Positions 1 through 9,400 of a DNA stretch of 11,314 nucleotides are shown here, in pieces (positions within the stretch are counted from its first letter, which is position 1; the number at the start of each line of letters is the position of its first letter). Below the pieces are notes generated by a model, which did not search any database, was not told where the DNA came from, and worked only from the letters and a program-made list of their open reading frames with translations. Source of the DNA: Chlamydomonas sphaeroides (taxonomy: Eukaryota; Chlorophyta; Chlorophyceae; Chlamydomonadales; Chlamydomonadaceae); contig BDDC01002084.1 in assembly GCA_001662425.1 (NCBI GenBank), positions 1 through 11,314 of the forward strand, read 5' to 3'. A program made the position numbers and the translations under genes.

Positions 1-65
1 CCCACGCCTGGCCCCCACGCCTGGCCCCCACGCCTGGCCCCCACGCCTGGCCCCCACGCCTGGCC
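1..65. repeat. 13-bp minisatellite, 5 copies
   Basis: Five perfect head-to-tail copies of the unit CCCACGCCTGGCC, running off the left edge, so the true copy number is unknown. It lies in the intron after exon 22. The perfect identity suggests recent or ongoing change in copy number. Confidence 0.95.
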
Positions 66-116
66 CCCGACCAACGCCCGCCCTCCCGCACACGTCCGCG
101 CGCTCCCGCACCCACC

Positions 117-150
117 TGCGCCTCCCACGGCGTCGCCGCCGCCGGCTGCG
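117..150 (-). repeat. Decayed copy of the 3' edge of exon 22 plus donor
   Basis: On the minus strand this reads ACGCCGTGGGAGGCGCAG followed by GTGGGT. The real exon 22 end reads CGCGCCGTGGGAGTCGCAG followed by GTGGGC, 181 bp away. The peptide would be TPWEAQ against APWESQ. Not included in the coding model because no acceptor or extended homology is seen. Confidence 0.65.
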
Positions 151-297
151 CTCCCAAAGCACACAGCAGCACACGACAGCGAGACCGTTCTTTCAACACA
201 CCGCCATACCAGATGCACGTGCCTCACAACCGACCACCGGAGTGTGATGAAACGGTACCGGCTCGTACACCTCCAGCCTGCGGCGTGCCACGCCCAC

Positions 298-450
298 CTG
301 CGACTCCCACGGCGCGTCCACCGCCAGCTCCGCCACCACGGCCGCCATGCGCAGCGCCACCGGCACGCTGCTCCACACCTCGCCGCCCGCCGCCGCCGTC
401 TGCCGCCTCGTGCGCACACCGCCCGCCGTGTCCTGCCGCTTGCCGCGGAC
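298..450 (-). CDS. IPO9: IPO9 exon 22, last exon in the window (not the gene's last)
   Basis: Fifty-one codons (fragment residues 759-809), phase 0, acceptor GCTGCACAG and donor CAG|GTGGGC. VRGKRQDTAGGVRTRRQ fits [20 protein letters not shown] of human IPO9, and VWSSVPVALRMAAVVAEL fits the following W..IPL..KIL..L helix. The basic VRTRR element is conserved in plants and animals. About 110 to 130 C-terminal residues, including the acidic tail expected from the family, should follow to the left of the window. Confidence 0.93.
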
Positions 451-3400
451 CTGTGCAGCAGCCGGGGTTTTGGGGGGGGAGTTGGGGCGGTGTGTGGCAG
501 GAGCCATATGTGTGCATGTTGGGCATGCGCGTCTCCCAGGCAGGGTGGCGGGGGCCCGCCAGCCCCCGCCGCTTTCCGCAGAAGCGCAGCGCTGGCTTGC
601 TGGGGGAGGGTAGGCTGCCCAGCTGCCGAGGCGCGGCGGCGCCTTGCTGCTCGCCGCACTGCGGTGCTGCAGCCGGCGGCGCCCTCGCGCGCCGATCTGC
701 GCGCTCCAGCCGCAGCCGCAGCCGCAGTCCCACGGCTCGCGCGCCCTCGCGCTCCAGCCGCAGCCTCAGCCCCAACGGCCCAACGGCCGCACCTTCATGC
801 TCGTGAGCAGCATGCGGCGCATACCGTAGTGGGTCAACACACTAATTCGGTATGCCAGTCATATGTCTGCATAGGTGCATGTATCATAGTCTCGATTTCG
901 TTGTATAAGCCTGGCAGCGGCGCCCACCATGATGCTCATGAGCAGCGGGTGGCGCGTCCGCAGCAGCTCCAGCAGCGCCATGGCGGCGGCCTTGCACGAG
1001 GAGCGGCCGCGGACCTGCAGAGGCGCGCATGCAGAGAGAGGCAGAGGAAGGCCGGGGTCGGGGTCGGGGTCGGCGCTGGACGACAGCCTAAGGGCTGCCG
1101 CCTGGGTCCACAAGCCGGTGGCCGCGCATGCCCTGCCGCGTCTGCGCCAAGTGCATCCATCAGTGCGCTGCAGCGCCTTGCTAGCCGCAGGCATATGTGC
1201 GGCGGGTGAGGGCACACACGGCGACATGCGCGGTGTGCCGCACCTCGTCGTGCCGCTGCAGCGTGATGGGCAGCACCGCGTCCATGAGGTTGCGTGTTCG
1301 TGTTGTGTCATCCACCAGATCAACATATAAAAAATGCATGTCCAGCACCGACGGCTGTGCCGCACCTCGCCGTGGCGCTCCAGCATGATGGGCAGCACCG
1401 CCTCCAGTCCGCTGACGGTGGCTCCTGGGCCTGCGCGCGGCCGTGCGCAGGGTTGGTTTACTGGGGTTGGCATGTGACAGTCTTACAGGGAAGCATGCAT
1501 GCAAGGGCAACCGCTCCCCGGCCTGGCCAGTTTGATCAACAAGGTGTAAGACCACGCGGGTGTGCGGTACCTGGTGTGCTCGGCTCCGAGGAGCCGGCCG
1601 AGGCACTCGGCGGCGGCGCGGGCAGCCGCAGCGCCGCGAGCGCCTCCAGCCAGCCCGCGGCGCCGCCCACGACCACCATGTGGGACAGCGCCGAGATGAG
1701 GCCGCCAACCTGCACAGGGAGGGAGGGAGGGGACGAAGCATGGGAATAGCGGACTAGTTGCAAAGCTCTGAGCGGAAGCCCGGTCCCAGAAGGGAAGGGA
1801 GGCGTCAGCGGGGTGGTTCCGCGCCACGCAGCCGTGGCATCGCAAATAATATAATATAATGGATAGCCAATCGAGTCACGTCGTCGACGAATTGATTAAA
1901 GGAGTACGCGATACGAGGGCTGGCACCACGCGCTGGCACAACACGGAATGACAGAACGATGCAACATGGTGTCGATGACGGCACGTAAGGCCCGATTGAT
2001 CGCAACACGGCGGCGGACGCGTACAGAGCGCCCCCGCACGGCCCATCCCCGAAGGGCCCTTGCCGCGCTGGAGCAACACGGCCGAGCCGTCAGCACGTCC
2101 ACCGCTCGCACCGCTGACGTCATATGCTACATCTCGGCTGATGTCGCGCCATGTACTGTCTATCCGGTACAGTTCATACCAGTCGTCCCTCGCGCCCGCA
2201 GGCTCGTCTTGCTGGCTGCATAGGATGCACTCCTGATGTCACATGTCTCACGTCCTGATGATGACTGATGTCATGCATACCATGCAATGTAACTGATGCA
2301 AACTAGTCAGAGTGCCCCACCCCTCGCACCAGCAGGCTCATGTTGCTGGCCGCCAGCTTGGAGGCGCAAGCCAGCAGCAGCACGCCCAGGCACGGCTGGC
2401 AGCCGGCCAGCGAGGGCAGGCACGCCACCAGCGCATGCGCCTGGTCGCCTGCGGGGGGGAACGAGGTTGGGACGGGACGTTGGGATGGGGCGTCCGGAGG
2501 TTTGGATGGGCGGGCAGGATGGTTGTAGGGGTTGGGCCAGGGCATGGCGCCAGCGCGCCGCGCTCCGACAAGGCTGGGACCCGTCCCCACGCCGCCTGCA
2601 CGCCTGGCACGGCGTTGCCACGCGCCCATAGGGTGCTGCAAGTGCGGTGTAGCCCGGGCAGCGCCGGGCGCCCGACACGCGCCCTCCAGCGACGGCAGAC
2701 GCCCGGAACTGCTGTGCCCCTGCGATAGCTGCAGCGCTGCACCTCTATAATACGACACACACACGTATGCTTGAACATCGACACCGACATCGGGGGAGGG
2801 GGGCGGGTGGGGCGCTGACACGCACCCGCAAAGCACGTCAAGTACTCGTCCCGCCCCGGCTGCAGCTGCCGCAGCGTCGCGAGCAGCAGCGCAGCGAACG
2901 CCGGGTTGGCGCCGCCGGGCCCCGCCGTCGCAGCAGCAGCAGCAGCCAAGACGGCGGCCTCCTCCGCCGAGGGGTGCGCCGGCTGCTGAGGGTGAGGGTG
3001 AGGGTGCTGCTGCTGCTGCAGCAGGGAGGGGGCCATCCAGGCGAGCGCCTCCTCGCGCCCCGCTCGCAGCTGTGGCGCAGGGGCAGGGGAGGGCGATGGG
3101 CGCAGGATGAGGAGGCCGGGGCCAGCGGCGGCGGCGCTGCGCCCAAGCCTGCGGCGGCTTGAGCCCCGCCTCGCTCACAGCTTTGGAGCGCGGCGAGGGC
3201 AGCAGGGCGCTGGGCAGGGGGAGTGATGAGGTACGATGGCGGCCTGCAGCGGCGAGCGGTGGAGGCAAGGCCGTCCGCGATCCGCCCCATTACACTCCAT
3301 CACACTCGGCCCGACGCGCGCCCCAATCCCCTTGGCTCACCAGCTCCACCAGCAGCTGCGACGCGGCGTGCGCCACGGCGCCGCTCGAGTCGTCCACGTC

Positions 3401-6400
3401 CTCCGCCGCGCCGCCCGGCAGCAGCGCCAGCAGCGGCCCCCCGCAGCCGCCCGCCGCCACCGCCACCACCTCGCGCTGCCCGGGGCGCACGAGGCGGCCC
3501 ATCAGGCCCAGGCACGCCTCCACCAGGCCCGGCGGCTGCGCACGGGGGGGGCGTGGGGTACATGGGTAGAGAGGTTGGGGGATGTGTTGGGTGCAGAGGT
3601 TGGGGTGAATGGTGGTAGGAGATGTTGGGGTACATGGTGGGAAGAGAGGTCGGGGTGTATGTTAGGTGGAGGTTGGGGTGCATGTTAGGTAGAGGTCGGG
3701 GTGCATGTTAGGTAGAGGTCCCCGGGGTGTATGTTAGGTAGAGGTCGGGGTGTGCAATGGGTTGGGGGACCCTCATACGGGGGATGTATGGCATGAACGC
3801 GCCTTGCACCGTGCCAGACGGGGCGGCGTGGGGCAGCAAGCCTCGTTTCCGGGGCCGTGACGTGCGGCCGTGACGCCAGGCCCTGACAGCTGGCATGCCC
3901 CGGCTGTCACGCGGCCCCTCTCCCCTCCCCTCCCCTCTCCCCTCCCCCTTCCCCAGACATGCCTGCCGCCGCCTCCCCCACACCTGCGCCCGCGGCGCCG
4001 TCACCACGCCCGCCAGCACCGGCAGCGCCTGCTGCGCCAGTGGACCCAGGCAGGCAGGCACCCTGGCCAGGCAGGCCAGCACCTGGGCGGGCGGGGCGGG
4101 AGTGCAGGGGGGAGTTGCAGGGGAGCGGAGGCGCTGGTTGGCGGGCAAGGCAAGCGTCCGTTGGCGGTTGGCACTTTGGAACGGCAGGCGGCTGCAGCAG
4201 TTGGCGGTTGGTAAATGGAATCAGCTGGCGGTTGCAGCAGTTGGCGGCCCCATGCAGGCGTTCCGGCGTCCGGCCGGAGGCGCATTCATTCATTCATTCA
4301 TTCATTCATTCATTCATTCATTCATTCATTCATTCATTCACTCATTCACTCATTCACTCATTCATTCATTCACTCATTCACTCATTCACTCATTCACTCA
4401 TTCACTCATTCACTCATTCATTCATTCATTCATTCATTCATTCATTCATTCATTCATTCATTCATTCATTCATTCATGCATGCATTCATTCATTCATGCA
4501 TTCATTCATTCATTCATTCATTCATTCATTCATTCATTCATTCATTCATTCATTCACTCATATTACACACAATAAACCATCCTGGCATGCGCCTGCTGCC
4601 GGGCGCAGCCGCTCTGTGTACGTGCGTCCCGGCCGGCCGTGTGGCGGGGGCCGGCGCCGGACGCTGGTCGGACCAAAGCCCAGGTGTTCCCCGGACCCGC
4701 CCGCGGACCAGCTCCGCCCGGCCGTACCTGGAGCGCTGACTCGGATACCAGCGGGTCGGCCACATGGCTCGACCACACCTGCGGGCGGAGGCGGCGCCAA
4801 TCATGGGCCACGTATTGGCTGCAGCAGGCTGCTTGGCGTACCGCACACACACGCATACGATTATTACAAACACACACGCAGCTGCGGCTTGGATCATGAC
4901 CATGCACCACGGAAACATGCCGCACGGGCGTCGACAGTTATTTTATATAACACGACGATGCGAACGACGATATGAACAATGATATGAGCTGCGACGACAT
5001 ACGGACACCGTGAAGTGCGATAGCAACATAGCATGCCGGTATCAGCGCACCTGTAGCACCTGACAATGCACGACGTAACTGATACCATAGATCACGACGA
5101 TACGAATAATGATATGAGCTGCGACAATGCACGGACATGTGTGAGTCGCACCTGGAGCACGGGAGTCGACAGCGCCGGCAGCGCAGCCACGGCTGCGGCT
5201 GGGTCCGCCTGCCGGGCAAGGAAGGGCGGGTAGCATGGTTGCGGTGGGGTGTGGACGAGTTGCGTAGGGCGAGAGGCGGGAGGCGCGGGGCGGGAGGGCA
5301 GGCTGTGCAATGGTGGCGATTGTGGCGGTTGTGGTGGTTGTGATGTTGTTGGTGGTGGCGGTTGTGGCCATGGTGGTGGTGTAATGTGGATGGACGTCGG
5401 GGCAGGCCCGCGTGGCGCGCAACGCGGAGTCGTGTCACGGGGCCGTACGGCGCTTGTCGTACGGTGCCGTACCTTTATGAGCGGCACCATGGACTCGAGC
5501 ACCAGGTTGAGGTACTCTTTCTCCGAGCACAGCAGCAGCGACACCTGGCGTGGGTGCGGAGGAGGGGAGGCTGGTGGTCAGGGGGAGGGCGGCGGCGGCG
5601 GGATGAGGGCAACGCGGATGCGTCCCAAGCTGCCGATGTTGCCTCGGTTCCGCGGGTTAAGATTGCCAATCGTCTGTTGGCTTCGCCTTTGTTCAATCAA
5701 GCCCGCACGCCGCTGCTGCAGCCCGGCCGGCCCCGCCTCACCAGACCGGACCAGAGCTGCCCGGACAGCGGCGCCAGAGCCGAGGCAGGCGAGCGGGGAG
5801 CCAGCGCAGCCAGAGCGCGGCAGGCCCCTGCGACGGGCGTCAGCGGGGGCGATGCAGTGGCACCGGCAGGGGGGTGGGGGCTGCCGTACATGCCGATGAT
5901 GAAGCGTACGACATACGTTCCGATCCGACTTCCGCCCAGCACCAGCAAACATTTCCAGCGCCGGGCCCTGCTCTCACGCCCGTCCCTCCGCATGGCCACG
6001 CGGCCACTCGCCCACGCCAGCCCCCAGCCAAGGCGCAGATACCTGCACCCAACCCCCTCCCCATCAACCCCCTCCCCCATCACGCCGTACCCATCACGCC
6101 GTACCCATCACGCCGTACCCATCACGCCGTACCCAGCCATGCGGCCACGCACCGATCTTGGCGGGCGCCGGCAGGCCGCCGCCCAGCCCGGCCGCCGCCG
6201 CCGCCAGCAGGGCTGCTCGCTGCTCGGGCCGCAGTCTGGGCGCCAGGCGAGCCGCGAGCCACATGGCCCGGCCCACCAGCAGCGGGTTGGGGGAGGGGCC
6301 CTGAGGGGGGGTATATACCATGGGAGTAACGAACTAGTTGCGAACCTCCGAGCGTAAGCCCGGGCCCAAAGTTGATAGCCTCCCGCCCAGTTACCATCAG

Positions 6401-9400
6401 GGCGGGGATAAAAAATGGGTAGAGGTTGCGAAAGCAGTGACGAAGGTCCCGGTGCAGGCAACATCCCCAGAGGGGGGGCACGATCGGCGGGAGGCGGCGG
6501 CATGTACGGTGCGAATTGATGAAGGGTAGCGCAGGGGCGGCTGGCGGAGTGGGCGGTGGCGGGCTGCGCGCAGCCAACCGCGCGCTTAAGCTGCCGCGCC
6601 GCTGGCCGGGCCTCTGGTAACCGTACAACTGTAAAGTTGTGTGACTGTATAAGTGTAAGTGTGCATGCCCTGGGCCCACAACGGGCGTCGTGTGGGGGTC
6701 CATAGCGGCCGGAATGCGCGCAGGCCGGGCGGCGTGTGGGAAGGGATGGCAGAAAACTGAAACACCAGCACTGCCGCGCCACACCATTAGCGAGTCCTAG
6801 TCATCGTCCTGCCACACCCCACCCCACCTGCAGGTCGACCGCCAGCGCAGAGTCCATCACGCCCTGAAGCCGCCGTGCCGCCGCCGCCGCCCGCTGCCGG
6901 CTGCCGCCGCCGCCGGGCCCGCCGCCGTCGTCGAGGCCGCCCGGGAAGGACGCCGCGCAGCAGCCAGCCGCCAGGAGCGCCGCCTCGCGCAGCTTCCACC
7001 AGCCCGCCTGTGCCGCACGGGCAACGCCGCGGCGCGGCCGGGCGCAAGGGGAAGGGTGTCGGCGGTGCGGGTGTCACAGGCGGCGCAACCCGTGTCAACA
7101 ACCCGTGTCACCAACCCGCTGCCTGCTGCTGCCGCCTGCCGTCCCAGCACCCCGGGGCGCACGGACCAAGCTGGGCGCCTCGGGTGCCGGGCCCTAACCG
7201 CCGTCGAGACCCCCACCGCCGCCTGGCCCCTGCCGCCCACCTGCCCCGCCGCCTGCGCCGCCGCAGCCTCCGCCATGCGGCGCTCCACTGCATCCAGTAT
7301 GGCGGAGGCCGCGTCCAGGCCGAACGCCTGCGGGCCGCGGGGCAAGGGGCAGCAGGGGCATCGACGCAAGGCCGGAAGCCTGCTTGGGAGGCCCTAGCAG
7401 GGGACGGCCGTGGCCGCGTACAGGCCGCTTGCAGCGAGGGGCCATGACAGTGATAATGTTGCCGATAGAAATTATATTATGCATTTAAAACGATACAAAG
7501 GGATGCGTGTGCGGAACACAGCGTGTGCGCGGTCGCAGGCGCGCAAGCCCACCCCACACGCCACGGCAGCGCAGCCCTCCCCCCGCTTGAATGGGTTGCA
7601 CCTCCCCCCCTCCCGCCGCACTTGTGCACACCTGCCTGTGCACCAAACATCTCTTGATGATATTACATGCATCCCTCTTGATAAAAGTAATACGCCGGCA
7701 TACATGGTCGACTGAGGGATTGTTTGACATGCTCTTCGTGCATCTCTTGTACTCTCAAAAGCTGCACTACACACATCCCTTCGCTTCTATGATAACATGA
7801 CCCATGTACATGACTGACTAAGCGATTGAGCAGTGATGACGATGCCGCACCTGCAGCAGCGAGTCCAGCAGCAGCTCGCCGCTGACCCGCACTGTGAAGG
7901 TGGTGTCGTCCTCGTCCGCCACGTATTGGCAGGCGTTGCTAGCCCACTCGGCAGCCTGCGCCGCCGTCATCTGGCCGGCGGCAGGCGGGGAGGGAAGGGG
8001 CGAGGTGGGGGCCGAGGGAAGGGAGGCGCTGGGGTGAGGAGGGCAGCGGGGGCCGAGAGGGCAGCAGCGGGAGCGGGAGGTGCCCGTGGGGAGGAGCGAG
8101 CTAAGACGGCGCGAGCGGGGCTGCGGCGGCGGCCAAGACACACGCGGCGTGGTGTCTTTGCCTCACCTGCTGCCGGTGGATAGGGCGGCGAGGCCCGCCT
8201 GCACATGAACGCCTCCGCCACCTCGGCCAGTGATGTAGACATGATCAAAAGTAACACAACCAACCTAGGCTCATATCTTACAAACACTTATGTATATGTA
8301 TGCTTATGTAACACATAAGCATATGTACATACCGCCGCATCCTCGGCCCCACCTGCATGTACGCCACCGCCAGGTGCGCCATCTCCGGCAGCGCCGGCTT
8401 GGTGAGCTTGGCGGCGCGAGGGAGGCCCACCAGCGCCATGAGCAGCTCAAGCAGCTGGGCGGGCGGAAAGGGGAAGGGGAGGGGGGGAGAAGGGGTTCGG
8501 CGCTGGGATTTCAAGAGCCTCGTCACACGCGGCTGGCCCACCAGCGCCATGAGCAGCTCAAACAGCTGGGTGGAAGGGGGCGTTGGGAAAGGGAATCAGG
8601 AGAGTGAAAGGCATGACACGCGGCAGGCCCACCCGCGCCATGACCCGTGAGCAGCAGCCGTACAGCTGTACGCCAGAGCCACCGCCGCTGCACCGCCGCT
8701 GCACCGCCGCTGCACAGCCGCTGCCACACACGTAGCGCCCACACAAGTAGCGCCCACACAAGTAGCGCCCACACAAGTAGCGCCCACACAAGTAGCGCCC
8801 ACACACGTAGCGCCCACACAAGTAGCGACCACACACGTAGCGCCCACACAAGTAGCGACCACACAAGCAGCGCCCACACAAGCAGCGCCCACACGCAGCC
8901 GTGCACAGTGCCTCCTGCCTGCGCCAGCAGCGACTCCAGGCCCAGCGTGTTGCCCTCCCAGCCCACCCACCCTACGTATGCTCCAACATGTTCACTGCAC
9001 GATGTACATACATACATACATGTATTGTATGTCTTTTTGCATATTTTACTTTACATGTTGATGGAGATCCCTATGGAACGCAGTCACCTGCGCCAGCAGC
9101 GACTCCAGGTCCAGCGTGTTGCCCTCCGAGTCCACCTCGCCCGCACCGCAGCCGCCGCCCTCCTCGCCCGCCTGTCCGCCCTCGGCCGGCGTGAAGACCA
9201 GGCACGTCTGCGGCGGGACGCGCGGCGCCCGGGCACGTAACGATCATTGACAACCTCCATGTAGTTGAGAGTGGCATGTACACCAGGTTACGTATGTTAG
9301 GTGAACCTAGGACATCGGCAACCCCAGGCATGCATGACGGGTTGCTACCGCAGGCGCTGGTAGGGCTGCGACGGGCAGTACCTGGCTGGCGTACCGAGCG

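Larger units (their letters stand above)
4083..4727 (-). other. IPO9: Intron 14-15 (645 bp)
   Basis: The longest intron in the window, GTACGG...GCCCAG. It contains GTTGGCGGTT-type repeats (about 4133-4252) and the long TTCA-type microsatellite (4283-4560). The remaining part, 4561-4727, shows nothing recognisable. Confidence 0.8.
4779..5151 (-). other. IPO9: Intron 13-14 (373 bp)
   Basis: GTGCGA...CGCAG. Its half nearest exon 13 is AT-richer than the flanks and consists largely of a diverged tandem duplication (4968-5000 against 5094-5126). A copy of the exon 13 edge lies at 5051-5062. Short CA-rich runs occur at 4845-4880. Confidence 0.78.
8455..9087 (-). other. IPO9: Intron 5-6 (633 bp)
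   Basis: GTGACT...CGCCCAG. It holds two copies of the exon 6 edge, an 11-bp and a 15-bp minisatellite, a copy of the exon 5 edge, and an AT-rich stretch with CATACATACATACATG near 9007-9024. It is the most rearranged intron in the window. Confidence 0.8.

Noticed and set aside
1053..1072. GGGGTC tandem, telomere-like
   Set aside because: Only three units, and the unit is not the plant or Chlamydomonas-type telomere repeat (TTTAGGG/TTTTAGGG). It is simple intronic repetition.
213..1209. Plus-strand Pro/Ala/Arg-rich open frames
   Set aside because: They are antisense shadows of GC-rich exons 21 and 22 and the intron between them. Composition is typical of out-of-frame GC-rich DNA.
2303..3268. 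Single 321-residue minus-strand open frame
   Set aside because: It carries exon 18 in frame but crosses exon 17 in the wrong frame and reads through introns. Its homology to importin-9 stops exactly at the splice sites.
4936..4951. TATA-like TTATTTTATATAACAC as a promoter
   Set aside because: It sits within an intron of a gene running through it. No first exon or start follows it on either strand.
3895..4975. Long plus-strand open frames through the CATT repeat (Ile-His-Ser-Phe repeats)
   Set aside because: A pure 4-base repeat without stops is open in all frames by construction. The flanks are the exon 15 antisense and intron sequence, with no start context or family match.
8680..8890. Regular repeats as a CRISPR array
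   Set aside because: The units are contiguous with no unique spacers and lie in a eukaryotic intron.
8523..9240. Open frames on both strands made of Trp-Ala-Leu-Leu-Val or Ser-Ala-His-Thr repeats
   Set aside because: They are translations of the 15-bp minisatellite, whose period is a multiple of three. They also run across the true exon 5 in a wrong frame.
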